Of a stretch of 64,000 bases of DNA, positions 16,133 through 24,702 are shown one piece after another. The DNA lies in NCBI GenBank assembly GCA_017798145.1, contig CP059069.1, positions 2,031,226 to 2,095,225 of the forward strand, in the 5' to 3' direction. The position numbers were made by a program, and so were the translations under genes. Position 1 is the first letter of the stretch. Every line of letters starts with the position of its first letter. The notes under the pieces were generated by a model. That model did no database searches. It was not told where the DNA came from and saw only the letters and a program-made list of their open reading frames with translations. Source of the DNA: Akkermansiaceae bacterium. GTDB lineage: Bacteria; Verrucomicrobiota; Verrucomicrobiia; Verrucomicrobiales; Akkermansiaceae.

Positions 16133-18151
16133 ATGCTTTCGGACCAGGCGGCCCGGCGCTCCGGCACTGCGCGGGGGCGTTGGGTGCGGCTCACTGCGTG
16201 TTGCCTCGTATTGGTGCCGGCAATGGTCACGGGTTCACCGCTGCTGCCGTCGCTGACCGCTCCCATCCGCAGGGAGATTGGGAAGGTCGAGGCGGAGCTG
16301 GCCTCGCTCCCCGTGTTTCCGATCAACACCAGCCCGTGGAGCCTGGGCTACAGCTCCGAACAGCATTCCGAACCCGAGCTTCCGGTGGTGATCGAGGTCA
16401 CCTTCCCGGTACCCGAGGCCATCGAACTGGTGGCCCTCATGCCCAGTTCGATCACCGACCAGCGAAACGAGATGCAATCGTGGGGCTTCCCGATCCGGTT
16501 CATGATCGAGCGCGTTTTGCCGGACGGGCACACCGAGGTCCTTGCCGATTTCCGCGGGAAGGATTTCCCGAAACCGGGACTGGATCCGCAGTTTTTCAGC
16601 TGTCCCGGCGGTGTGCCGACCGCCGGCCTGCGTATCACGGTCACCGAACCCGCACCCAACGCCACCTGGTGGCGGACTTCGCGGGTCGTCTCCTTCAGTG
16701 AGCTTTACGCATTTGCCGGCAGTCGGAACGTGGCCTTGAACGCCGCGGTGAAGGCGTCCTCTTCCAATGAATTCGGCTTCATGTGGTCCACCCGGTTCCT
16801 GACTGACGGATTCAGCCTGTTTTCCCCCCTCTTCCACGATCTCGAGGATCCGGAGAACAACATCATCGGGCACGGCCTCGAGGATTTGCAACTGGATCTC
16901 GACCTTGGTGAGCTCCGCCGGATCGATGAATTCCACCTGTGGCCGGTCGTGCATGACATCCAGCACAACTACCCGCCGGCGAGCGGCATCGGCTTTCCGT
17001 CCAGGATCCGCATTCAATCGTCCCTCACGCCTGATTTTTCCGAGGCCGAGGTGATCTACAACGGTCGCGACTTCAAGGGACTCGATCTTATCTACCGGCC
17101 GGGGGCGGGGCCTTTCATGCACCGGGCCAAGCCCTCCGAGGGCCGCTACCTGCGGTTCAACCTTGCCGGAGGATTTCCCGATTTCATCAGCCGCCCCCCG
17201 GCACGCAAGTCCCGCATCGCTCTGAGCGAGATCGAGATTTTCGACAATGGTGAAATTGTTTCCCGGGGTGCAAAGGTTCGTGCCTGGAACGTTGCCGATA
17301 TCGACCAGAGAGGGGCGAAGAACCTGACCGACGGGCGAAGCAACGAAGGAAAGATCCTCCCGCTGCGAGAATGGCTGGACAAGTTCAAGCGGCGGACGGA
17401 ACTGGAGCTGGCGCTGGTGAACCTGCGCACGGATCTCGACACCGCCCAGCTCCGCGAAGAGCGCCGGTTCCGAACACTGCTGCTGCTGGCGATCGGCTTG
17501 ATCGCGATCCTGCTTCAACTGGTCTGGCTGATCCGGGTGGCGGCCCGCCGGCGCGCCGGCCGGATGCGGGAGCGCATCGCCTGCGACCTTCACGACGAGA
17601 TCGGGGCCAACCTCAGCAGCATGGCACACACCGCCGAACTTATTGCCGAGAGCATCGAGAGGCCGAGCCCCACCCAGGCACGCCTTCTCGGCAACCTCGT
17701 GGAGAGCGCCCGCTTCACCTCGCGAGAGACCAAGCATTTCATCCGCTTCATCGAGGGGGAGAACCACGACCACGACATCGCCGAGCAATTCACCCGGGTG
17801 GCCGACCAGATCCTGGGAACGATTCCCGCGACCTTTTCCCTGAACGACACGCGCAGCTTCAACGCGCTCGACCCAGTGACGAAGTGGAACCTGCTTCTGT
17901 TCTATAAGGAGGCACTTAACAATGTGATCAAGCACGCCGGGGCGAAGGCAGTCACCGTCTCGACACAACGGCAGGGCACGAGGCTGGAACTCGAGGTGGC
18001 GGATAATGGACGCGGCATGCCCAAGGATACAACGTCGTGCCGGCACCTCGAGGAACGCGCGGCCATGCTGCGGGGAAGGTTGGAGATCGACAGCCGGCCC
18101 AGGGAGGGCACGCGGATCCGGCTTCAATTCAAACAATACCGGAAAACATGA
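16133..18151 (+). CDS. Membrane sensor histidine kinase with discoidin-like extracellular region
   Basis: About 672 residues. A signal/anchor lies near residues 18-35 (VRLTACCLVLVPAMVTG). Residues of about 40-430 are extracellular and contain two beta-rich segments; NVALNAAVKASSSNEFGFMWS is reminiscent of F5/8 (discoidin) carbohydrate-binding domains. A transmembrane helix lies near 448-468. It is followed by a HisKA_3 box with phospho-acceptor His in ACDLHDEIGANLSS (about 486) and an HATPase domain with NNVIKHAG (about 595) and DNGRGMP (about 625). This is the NarL/LuxR-partner kinase type. The chosen ATG follows GGAGGA; frames open further upstream are not protein-like. It is coupled to the regulator by ATGA overlap. 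I infer that it senses an extracellular glycan-like ligand. Confidence 0.85.
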   Translation: MLSDQAARRSGTARGRWVRLTACCLVLVPAMVTGSPLLPSLTAPIRREIGKVEAELASLPVFPINTSPWSLGYSSEQHSEPELPVVIEVTFPVPEAIELVALMPSSITDQRNEMQSWGFPIRFMIERVLPDGHTEVLADFRGKDFPKPGLDPQFFSCPGGVPTAGLRITVTEPAPNATWWRTSRVVSFSELYAFAGSRNVALNAAVKASSSNEFGFMWSTRFLTDGFSLFSPLFHDLEDPENNIIGHGLEDLQLDLDLGELRRIDEFHLWPVVHDIQHNYPPASGIGFPSRIRIQSSLTPDFSEAEVIYNGRDFKGLDLIYRPGAGPFMHRAKPSEGRYLRFNLAGGFPDFISRPPARKSRIALSEIEIFDNGEIVSRGAKVRAWNVADIDQRGAKNLTDGRSNEGKILPLREWLDKFKRRTELELALVNLRTDLDTAQLREERRFRTLLLLAIGLIAILLQLVWLIRVAARRRAGRMRERIACDLHDEIGANLSSMAHTAELIAESIERPSPTQARLLGNLVESARFTSRETKHFIRFIEGENHDHDIAEQFTRVADQILGTIPATFSLNDTRSFNALDPVTKWNLLLFYKEALNNVIKHAGAKAVTVSTQRQGTRLELEVADNGRGMPKDTTSCRHLEERAAMLRGRLEIDSRPREGTRIRLQFKQYRKT

Positions 18152-18792
18152 ACCAAAGCATCGGCATCGTCATCGTGGAGGATAACTCAACCTACGCACG
18201 CTCGCTTCTCGAGATTCTGGAGGCCACCGAAGACATGCACTGCATCGCAAGCTATTCGAGCGCCGGGGAGTGCAGGGAAACCTTCGCAAGTGACCCTCCG
18301 GCTGGCTTGGACATCGTCCTACTCGACTTGAAACTTCCCGACCAGGGGGGACTCTCACTAGTCCCGATGCTACGGGAGCGGGTGCCGGAGGCCGGCATCA
18401 TGGTGCTGACCCAGAACGACGATTACCGATCGGTGCTCGAGGCAATCCAGTTGGGTGTGGTTGGATACATTCTCAAAGACACCCCGGTCGCGGACCTGCG
18501 GCGCTCCATCCGCGAAGTCCGGGACGGTGGCAGCGTGATCGATCCCCAACTGTCGCGTTTGGTGCTGAAGGCGTTTCGCGACCGGGAGAGCGCTGAAAAC
18601 AGCCCACTGAGTGAACGCGAGCGGCAGGTGCTCGAACTCATGGCGATGGGCTATGTGAAGAAGGAGGTCGCGCAGCAACTGGGCATCAGCTACAGCGCGG
18701 TGGCCCTGTACACGTCAAACATCTACGAGAAGCTCCAAGTGCCGAACGTCGCCGCAGCCGTCGCCGCGGCGATTCGGAAGGGCTTGATCTGA
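18148..18792 (+). CDS. LuxR/NarL-family response regulator
   Basis: 214 residues from MNQSIGIVIVEDN. The receiver domain has the acidic pair in VIVEDN, phospho-acceptor Asp60 in VLLDLKLPD, TQNDD and the conserved Lys in YILKDTP. The C-terminal LuxR helix-turn-helix (SERERQVLELMAMGYVKKEVAQQLG...) spans about 148-205. It is the cognate partner of the upstream HisKA_3 kinase, whose stop overlaps its ATG. The direct neighbours downstream are PEP-CTERM genes, which are plausible targets. Confidence 0.9.
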   Translation: MNQSIGIVIVEDNSTYARSLLEILEATEDMHCIASYSSAGECRETFASDPPAGLDIVLLDLKLPDQGGLSLVPMLRERVPEAGIMVLTQNDDYRSVLEAIQLGVVGYILKDTPVADLRRSIREVRDGGSVIDPQLSRLVLKAFRDRESAENSPLSERERQVLELMAMGYVKKEVAQQLGISYSAVALYTSNIYEKLQVPNVAAAVAAAIRKGLI

Positions 18793-18826
18793 CGAGCAAG
18801 GGCACTCGTGGACACGGCGGATCCCT

Positions 18827-18842
18827 CGGCCCGCAAGGGCCG
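18827..18842. terminator. Short GC hairpin between convergent genes
   Basis: CGGCCC, a GCAA tetraloop and GGGCCG lie between the stop of the response regulator and the stop of the convergent PEP-CTERM gene. There is no T-run, so it is only a candidate terminator. Confidence 0.35.
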
Positions 18843-18931
18843 GGGCGAGGCCGACTCGATTCAAGTCCCCGAGGCCTTCGAGGTCATGCGCTAGGTGCAG
18901 AAATTGAAAGGCAGCGGCGGAGGTCTCGCGC

Positions 18932-19603
18932 TCAGGCGCGGCGGCGGCGGAAGGCCAGCAGTCCGACTCCGGCGAGGGCGATTAGCGAGGTCGATGGCTC
19001 GGGAATCGCAATCACGGAGACCGTGATACCGTCGATGGCGAATCGCGTGTCGCCGGAGGTGCCTGCACCGAATGCCAGTGTGGTTCCAGTTCCGGTAACA
19101 TCGATGGCTTGAGAACCGGTTGATGCGCTAACGGCGAACAACGTGCTACTACCGCCATTGATGGTGTATGACTCATTCGTATCCGCAAAAAGGATGGAAA
19201 TGCTCGTAATTTCAAGTGTTTCGCCAACACCCAGACCGGAGAAGTTGCTGATGGTGAAGGTCATCGATTCGAGGGCGCTGCCGTTGACATTGTTGTCCAC
19301 TCCCACCGATGCAGAGCCTCCGTTGACACCGAAGCCAAGATTTTGACCCTGAATAGTGCTACTGGCAGTAATCCCGAGGTCGAAGGTGATCGGCCCGCCG
19401 GTGGTGGTGAACGTGCCGGATGTGTAGGAAGTGGACTCCCCGATGCCCGTTACGTTGATGGATGCAGCCGGGTTGACCTGAGTGAGCTGCGTCGTACTAG
19501 GGGAATTCCCAAAGTCGACGACCACAGCCGCATTTGCGGCGCCAGACGCGATCACGAGGCAGCCGATGATGGCGGCGATGGAGCGATTTTTCTTTGATTT
19601 CAT
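18932..19603 (-). CDS. Small PEP-CTERM sorting-domain protein
   Basis: About 223 residues from MKSKKNRSIAAIIGCLVIASGAANA, a signal peptide cut before AVVVDFG. The body is a beta-rich, Thr/Ser/Gly domain (TFTISNFSGLGVGETLEITSISILFAD) without a family I recognise. The C-terminus IPEPSTSLIALAGVGLLAFRRRR is a textbook PEP-CTERM signal. The frame is open to 19771, but the extra 56 residues are not protein-like and precede the signal peptide. It converges on the response regulator gene. Confidence 0.85.
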   Translation of the reverse strand: MKSKKNRSIAAIIGCLVIASGAANAAVVVDFGNSPSTTQLTQVNPAASINVTGIGESTSYTSGTFTTTGGPITFDLGITASSTIQGQNLGFGVNGGSASVGVDNNVNGSALESMTFTISNFSGLGVGETLEITSISILFADTNESYTINGGSSTLFAVSASTGSQAIDVTGTGTTLAFGAGTSGDTRFAIDGITVSVIAIPEPSTSLIALAGVGLLAFRRRRA

Positions 19604-20022
19604 AGTCAGTATGGGGTGTTGATTTGATCGTGAGGATCGGTGATCTCTTTCTTGAAACGAGCCATCTTGAATGGTGGAAAACCGTGTTTTTATCGCGGTC
19701 GATTTTCCCCAAGTATCCGGGCTTTGCAATATGGCCAATCGACTAAAATTCACTTCCCTTCCGTCTGGCACCGGCGTGGGAGGATCGTCACCGGCCCGTT
19801 CGCCTCCAGCCGCGCGAATCTCCGCACGTGGAGCGGATCCGGGAAGGTCTAGGTCAAGCCGCCGGTCGATTCCGGACTGACGTCGACAAGATGCAGCGGA
19901 ATTTATTTTTCATCACAAGATCCTGTTGGGCGGGCGGATACCAGAGCCAGAGATTACCGCGTCCGGCAGTGATCCTGCATGGGATCCTTGGAGAAATGGA
20001 AAACAAAAACCGTTCGAGGGTG
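19604..20022. other. Intergenic region between two minus-strand PEP-CTERM genes
   Basis: No gene is seen. On the minus strand it carries GAAAATCGACCGCG (19695-19708) and TTTTAGTCGATTGG (about 19735-19748) upstream of the small PEP-CTERM gene. Similar AATCGAY elements recur upstream of other genes in this block. No clear terminator for the gene ending at 20023 was found. Confidence 0.4.
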
Positions 20023-20886
20023 TCAGCGGCGGCGAAGGAGCAGGACCAGGGCGCCGAAAGCTCCCAGCAAGGCTGCGGAGGGTTCGGGGATCACCACGAT
20101 GGATCCGTTGCCGCTGAAGCTGGAACCCAAGGTATTTGCGGTGTAGGTGCCGGGACCGATGGCGGTGATACCATCGAGCAGGTCGCCTTCGTTGAAGGTC
20201 AGGGTCTGGCCGTTGTTGACCTGCAGGATCGAACTGTTGAGCAGCGTGAAGGTGTCTTGGAAGTGGTAGTTCACGCCGAAATCAATCGTAAGGCCGAAAT
20301 CAGCGTTGAGGGCGGCATAGGAATTGGGGGTGTCTCCGACCGTGATGGTGCCGGTGTAGGCCGATATGCCGGAGATGGAAACACGGTTGGTGTTCTCATT
20401 GTTGTCCCGCTCGGCGAAAAACAAATTACCGCTGCCCGTCAGAGTCGCGTTGATGTTGAAGATGTTGGTTAAGCCGAGGGCGAATTCATTGTTGCCGCTC
20501 ACCACGAGGTTGGTGGCATTGAGCGTGGCGGAACCAGGCCCATTCGCACCGTGATCCATCAACGCGCCCTGCATGATGATGTCTCCATTGATGGTGCTGG
20601 AACTGTTGATGTTTTTCAGCAGCACCCGAGCCCCGGGTGAAACCGTGAGACTGTCGCCCGCGAACGTGGAGTTGCTGCCGGCCAAATCGTTGTTCATGCG
20701 GAGAATGGTGCCCGCTCCGAGAGTGACGTAGTCATTTCCCGCCGTTGGGAGAGCCGCCGGAGAACCCCAGATCGCATTGTCCCAGTCCTGGTTGCTGACA
20801 GTCTGGGTAATGACTGCCGCATGGAGGGATGCCGCCGTGGATAGGATCGCTAGCCCGGAGAGTTTGGAGAATGTGGTGAATTTCAT
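20023..20886 (-). CDS. PEP-CTERM protein with beta-strand repeat body
   Basis: 287 residues from MKFTTFSKLSGLAILSTAASLHA, a signal peptide. The mature part is Asn/Thr/Gly-rich with phrases such as TLTGSGNLFFAERDN and AYTGTITVGDTPNSYAALNADFG, typical of short autotransporter-repeat-like PEP-CTERM proteins. It ends VIPEPSAALLGAFGALVLLLRRR. It is predicted to be exported and handled by an exosortase. The frame extends nine codons upstream, but the ATG at 20884-20886 starts the signal peptide. Confidence 0.85.
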   Translation of the reverse strand: MKFTTFSKLSGLAILSTAASLHAAVITQTVSNQDWDNAIWGSPAALPTAGNDYVTLGAGTILRMNNDLAGSNSTFAGDSLTVSPGARVLLKNINSSSTINGDIIMQGALMDHGANGPGSATLNATNLVVSGNNEFALGLTNIFNINATLTGSGNLFFAERDNNENTNRVSISGISAYTGTITVGDTPNSYAALNADFGLTIDFGVNYHFQDTFTLLNSSILQVNNGQTLTFNEGDLLDGITAIGPGTYTANTLGSSFSGNGSIVVIPEPSAALLGAFGALVLLLRRR

Positions 20887-21350
20887 GGTGGGTGGGGATT
20901 CGAGGGTGCTCATCGTTCTGCACGCTAGAAATGGTCTAACCGTCAGAATATGAGACCGTATAGTCCCACAAATTTTTGCCCTGTCGATTTAGTCATTCTA
21001 CCAATTTTGGGTAGGGATTCGATGCTCGACCGCGGCGACCGACAAAGGCACCGCGAGGGTCTTGGAACCATGCCTTTGTTTTCCTTTCGCCGTCCGTTAG
21101 ACCTAATCAGCCTACCTTCAAGACTGAAACAACTGTATGCCTTCCAAACGGTCGCCGAAACCAACTGACTCGTTGCTTCCCCCCCGCTTCGGCAACTGCT
21201 GGATCTTTTCTGGATGCCCATCCTACAAGGAACTGTTGACCTAGACTATGCCGAAAATCGATACAGAAACACCAAATATAGTCAAACGACCATATTCTCA
21301 AATTGATGGTTTCATGCAGAATAGGGCTGAACCTCCTACCAAAAGCATTC
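20887..21350. promoter_or_regulatory. Divergent promoter region of two PEP-CTERM genes
   Basis: This AT-rich 464-base region lies between divergently read PEP-CTERM genes. It contains CTGTCGATTTAG (20981-20992; AAATCGACAG on the minus strand) and, toward the plus-strand gene, GAAAATCGATAC (21253-21264). No RNA gene is seen. Promoter boxes cannot be assigned with certainty. Confidence 0.4.
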
Positions 21351-22067
21351 ATGAATACAAAAATTCTTTTAATCACAACAGGAACTTGTATCGCAAGTCA
21401 CGTGAACGCGGCCATCATCGCGCAAGACGACTTCACCTATGCGGACGGCTTTTTGCATGGCAACGGATCCGCAGGCGCGGGATGGGCAGGCGGCTGGGTA
21501 TTGGATTCAGGTTCGGGTGTCACGGTTGAAAACGGTGCCGTGGCAGACAGCGTGAGCGGTGACCGTACGCGAAGGAATCTCACCGACACGCAAGGCACCG
21601 ACGGCACGACGATCTACATCGGCTTCGACCACGAATTCGGCACCCACTACAGCGCGATCGAATTCAATTTAGGCAACGCCAACGACACGAACTTCCGCTT
21701 GGAGTTCAATAATGGCTTCTTGGGCGGCACACAATTCAGGGCTAACGCAGCGGGCGGTGACGCGCTCTACGTGGTCAACGAAGCGGGCATTCGACGCTAC
21801 GTGATCCAGGTCGATTACGGTGTCGGCGATGCGGATACGGCAACCCTGTTCGACAATGGTGTGAACGTCGGTTCCATCGACACGACGAGCACGGGTGGCT
21901 TCGCGTTCAACCAAATTTCCTTCGGTTCTTTCGGAGGCGGTAGCCTTGACCACACGGACAACTTGATCATCGCCACAACCTTCGCCGAAGCGATTCCCGA
22001 GCCTTCGAGCGCGGTGCTTGTGCTGGGAGGGATGATGACTTTGATGCTGGGCCACCGACGGCGCTAG
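21351..22067 (+). CDS. PEP-CTERM sorting-domain protein
   Basis: About 238 residues from MNTKILLITTGTCIASHVNA, a signal peptide. The body (AIIAQDDFTYADGFLHGNGSAGAG..., FDHEFGTHYSAIEFNLG, YVIQVDYGVGDADTATLFDNG) looks like a beta-sandwich of LamG/concanavalin type, common in this phylum. The end is AIPEPSSAVLVLGGMMTLMLGHRRR, a PEP-CTERM signal. The frame is open from 21303, but the earlier residues precede the signal peptide. Confidence 0.85.
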   Translation: MNTKILLITTGTCIASHVNAAIIAQDDFTYADGFLHGNGSAGAGWAGGWVLDSGSGVTVENGAVADSVSGDRTRRNLTDTQGTDGTTIYIGFDHEFGTHYSAIEFNLGNANDTNFRLEFNNGFLGGTQFRANAAGGDALYVVNEAGIRRYVIQVDYGVGDADTATLFDNGVNVGSIDTTSTGGFAFNQISFGSFGGGSLDHTDNLIIATTFAEAIPEPSSAVLVLGGMMTLMLGHRRR

Positions 22068-22396
22068 AAGTCGATTGATTGGCTATGGTCGGGTGACGGG
22101 ATCACGACCCGTCGGCTTGTGGCGGGGGCAGTTTTGGTGGTTTTCGGAGGAATGTTCAGGCCATCAATTTCCTTGTCGTTTCAACCACCAATTGTGTGGC
22201 CTGTAGGCGGCTGGTGTTGATATCCGTTCGCGTTTTGCGCAGGACATTGAAAGGCCATCCCATGCTGTGTTTGTATCACTGGACTGTTTCATGCAGAAAG
22301 ATGGGATGGGCGCTCGGCGTTTCTGAGAGTTCAACACCAGCAGTACTCCCGAATCAAAAGCAGCCAATTACAAAGGGACAGACAAAATGTAGTAAT
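22068..22396. other. Non-coding junction region before the truncated methyltransferase copy
   Basis: No supported gene is present. An inverted repeat, GACGGG/CCCGTC with a 7-base loop at 22095-22113, may end the PEP-CTERM transcript. Further on, CAAAGGGACAGACAAAATG (22370-22388) resembles ends of mobile repeats in other genomes, from memory only. At about 22396 the sequence abruptly becomes homologous to the interior of the methyltransferase gene at 15009. Confidence 0.45.
22095..22113 (+). terminator. Candidate hairpin terminator after a PEP-CTERM gene
   Basis: GACGGG and CCCGTC with loop ATCACGA lie 28 bases past the stop at 22067. There is no T-tract, hence the low confidence. Confidence 0.4.
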
Positions 22397-23194
22397 TTCT
22401 ACTCCCTCTGGCTCGACGAGACCATGACCTACTCGTCTGCGAAATTCACCCCGGACACCACAACCCTCGCCGAAGCCCAGACCGAGAAATACGACGCCCT
22501 CTGCCGCAAGCTCCAACTCAAACCCACCGACCACGTCCTCGAAATCGGCTGCGGCTGGGGAGGATTCTCCTGCCATGCCGCCGCGACATACGGCTGCAAG
22601 GTCACCGCCGTCACCATCTCCGAGGCACAGGCCGCCTACGCACGCGCCCGCGTCGAAAAGGCAGGCCTCTCCGACCTCGTCGAGATCCGCATCCAGGACT
22701 ACCGCCTCATCACCGGCACCTTCGACAAGATCGCCTCCATCGAAATGCTCGAAGCAGTCGGCCATAAGTTCCACGAATCCTTCTTCTCGAAATGCCACGA
22801 GGTCATGGCACCGAACGGACTACTAGCCGTCCAGTACATCACCGTCCCCGACATCCGCTACAAATCCCTCACCAAGGGCGTCGATTGGATCCAAAAAGTC
22901 ATCTTCCCAGGCTCCCTCCTCCTCTCCGTCGGCCGCGTCAACGAGGTCATCAACAAAACCGGCAACCTTTTCCTAAACAACCTGGAAGACCTTGGAGCAG
23001 ACTACGCCCGCACCCTTTCCACCTGGCATGACACTTTCAACGCAAAGCTCGGGGAGATCAAAAAGCTCGGCTTCGACACCCCATTCATCCGCACCTGGAA
23101 CTACTACCTGAAATACTGCGAGGCCGGCTTCGCGACCCGCAACATCTCCGTCGTCCAGGCAGTCTACACGCGCCCGAACAATATGAGACTCTAA
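22196..23194 (+). CDS. Truncated cyclopropane-fatty-acid-synthase-like methyltransferase (probable pseudogene)
   Basis: From about residue 68 (FYSLWLDETMTYSSAKF) to the end, the frame is nearly identical to the last 265 residues of the complete methyltransferase at 14525-15805. It includes LEIGCGWGGFS, EMLEAVGHKFHESFF and CEAGFATRNISVVQ. The first 67 residues are unrelated and lack family features, and the N-terminal 165-residue domain of the complete copy is missing. The nominal GTG start is arbitrary. The break sits at about 22396, so this is a 5'-truncated paralogue. It may keep SAM binding, but the lost lipid-binding domain makes it unlikely to work. It could still be transcribed from neighbouring sequence. 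Confidence 0.75.
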   Translation: MACRRLVLISVRVLRRTLKGHPMLCLYHWTVSCRKMGWALGVSESSTPAVLPNQKQPITKGQTKCSNFYSLWLDETMTYSSAKFTPDTTTLAEAQTEKYDALCRKLQLKPTDHVLEIGCGWGGFSCHAAATYGCKVTAVTISEAQAAYARARVEKAGLSDLVEIRIQDYRLITGTFDKIASIEMLEAVGHKFHESFFSKCHEVMAPNGLLAVQYITVPDIRYKSLTKGVDWIQKVIFPGSLLLSVGRVNEVINKTGNLFLNNLEDLGADYARTLSTWHDTFNAKLGEIKKLGFDTPFIRTWNYYLKYCEAGFATRNISVVQAVYTRPNNMRL

Positions 23195-23267
23195 GCCAAT
23201 GAGCGGCTGTCTTCGGCTGTCGTGATGAATCAAACGGGCATCCGGAGGCTGGCCACCTTGTTGTGTA

Positions 23268-23630
23268 TCAAGCTCCCACAGCCTCCCGCACGATCTCGGG
23301 ATGCTTCGCCGCGATCTTGAGCAGGGTTCGCGCCGCGCCGCTGGGTTGGATGGTTCCGCGCTCCCATTTGCGGACGGTGCCGAGGGAGACGCCCAACATG
23401 CGAGCGAAGCCTTCCTGGGTGACGTTGATCTCCCTGCGGATCCTGGCCGCCTCGGTCTTCGCTTTCCATGCGCGTGCCTGCGCCACCCGGTGGGCTTCCG
23501 GTTTGATCGCCTCCCGCTTGATGGTGCCATCCGCGCGCTTGGTTACCTTCCAGACGCGTCCCGGCGCGATCTCACCCCTCTCTATGGCGAGGGCTTCACG
23601 TTCGAGGACTTCGATTTCACGCTTTTTCAT
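23268..23630 (-). CDS. HigA-like helix-turn-helix antitoxin
   Basis: 120 residues. The C-terminal half is a Cro/C1-type HTH: RREINVTQEGFARMLGVSLGTVRKWERGTIQPSGAARTLL, residues of about 64-105. The N-terminal half is charged and probably flexible (KPEAHRVAQARAWKAKTEAA). The ATG at 23628-23630 overlaps the stop of the upstream toxin gene, giving the toxin-first HigBA order. It would neutralise the toxin and repress the operon. Confidence 0.85.
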   Translation of the reverse strand: MKKREIEVLEREALAIERGEIAPGRVWKVTKRADGTIKREAIKPEAHRVAQARAWKAKTEAARIRREINVTQEGFARMLGVSLGTVRKWERGTIQPSGAARTLLKIAAKHPEIVREAVGA

Positions 23631-24043
23631 GGGTCTAGTTCGTTTTGGATTTTCTGGATTTCGGCTTTGGATAGGTCGGCTTGGTTCGATTTCTCGTAGA
23701 TTCGGCAGAACTGGATTTTTTCGGGATCGACATACCAGTAGTAGATCACCCGCGAGCCACCGCGTTTGCCCTTGCCGCCGCTGGCCACACGGATTTTCCG
23801 CAAGCCCTTGGAACCCGGAATGACATCGCCGGCATCCGGCGTGTCGATCAGAAGATCCTGAAGCCCGAAATAGTCCTCTTCGCGGAGAATCTGGAGCACG
23901 GCTTTGGTGAACGCTGGTGACTCGCTGAAGATCACGTCCCGAAGCTTACACGGGCGAATTCCCAGAGCAAGGAATAAATGAGCATTAAGGGTATTATTAG
24001 ACGGCAACAGATCATCGTCTTCGCGCGGGGAGTCATGACTCAC
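23627..24043 (-). CDS. RelE/HigB-type toxin (mRNA interferase)
   Basis: Up to 138 residues. The recognisable toxin begins near RDVIFSESPAFTKAVLQIL and continues LRKIRVASGGKGKRGGSRVIYYWYV and CRIYEKSNQADLSKAEIQKI, the RelE/HigB fold with the basic KGKRGGSRV stretch. The first 33 residues after the nominal GTG at 24043 are not family-like. A GTG at the V of RDVIF, or a codon near it, may be the true start. The stop overlaps the antitoxin ATG. It is predicted to cut mRNA at the ribosome. Confidence 0.8.
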   Translation of the reverse strand: MSHDSPREDDDLLPSNNTLNAHLFLALGIRPCKLRDVIFSESPAFTKAVLQILREEDYFGLQDLLIDTPDAGDVIPGSKGLRKIRVASGGKGKRGGSRVIYYWYVDPEKIQFCRIYEKSNQADLSKAEIQKIQNELDP

Positions 24044-24113
24044 TTTCTTTCACTGCGAGTTGGATCTTTCGATTGAGATTTTTTCCAGCACGCTATGATA
24101 CAGAAGATTTTCC

Positions 24114-24626
24114 ATGCCGCACACTCCGCCATCCCGCCTCCATCGCTGGATCATCGCGCCCATCCGCGACCAGCTCACGCGCGGCGTCACCCCCGAGAAA
24201 CTCTCCTGGACCATAGCCCTCGGCGTCACGCTCGGCATCTTCCCCATCATGGGCAGCACCTCCCTCGTCTGTTTCATCGCCGGCTATTTCCTGAAGCTCA
24301 ACCAGGCAATCCTCCACCTTTTCAAATCCCTGACCTACCCCCTCCACCTCGCCCTCATCCTCGTCTTCATCCGCCTCGGCCAGTACATGAATGGCGTCCC
24401 GCCCATCCCGTTTTCCATCCCGCAAATGCTCGTCCAGTTCAAGGAAAGCCCCGCCCGGTTCGCCCGCGATTTCGGCATGGCCGCCCTCTACGGCATCGAG
24501 GCATGGGCCATCGCCGCGCTCATCCTCATCCCGCTGATCCGCATCGTCTCCCTCCCGCTCCTGAAAAAACTGATACCCTCGAAAAATGGGGCAGTTGGAG
24601 CTCCGCCCCCTGTTGCAAAGGATTGA
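24114..24626 (+). CDS. DUF2062 family membrane protein
   Basis: 170 residues with the DUF2062 landmarks: SWTIALGVTLGIFPIMGSTSLVCFIAGYFLKLNQ near 31-64 and a second hydrophobic pair near 130-155. These are small inner-membrane proteins of unknown role. It lies between the toxin-antitoxin pair and the convergent ATP synthase operon, and appears to be a single-gene unit. Confidence 0.8.
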   Translation: MPHTPPSRLHRWIIAPIRDQLTRGVTPEKLSWTIALGVTLGIFPIMGSTSLVCFIAGYFLKLNQAILHLFKSLTYPLHLALILVFIRLGQYMNGVPPIPFSIPQMLVQFKESPARFARDFGMAALYGIEAWAIAALILIPLIRIVSLPLLKKLIPSKNGAVGAPPPVAKD

Positions 24627-24702
24627 GGGAACCCGGAAACCGTCCGGATATGGACGACGCATCTTGGGATGGATCCCCGTGAAATCAGCGCCCCCCCGGC
24701 TC

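Noticed and set aside
16235-18136. A 633-codon open frame antisense to the sensor kinase
   Set aside because: It mirrors the kinase gene exactly, has no family motif and shows the Arg/Gly/Val-rich make-up of antisense frames in GC-rich DNA.
22196-22396. The N-terminal 67 codons in front of the truncated methyltransferase as a genuine new domain
   Set aside because: The start is an arbitrary GTG, the residues have no domain features and the join is at the exact homology break; random open frame is simpler.
23627-24043. Full-length 138-residue toxin including the first 33 residues
   Set aside because: I kept the frame but do not accept the N-terminal part as toxin sequence; the family pattern begins near RDVIFSESP.
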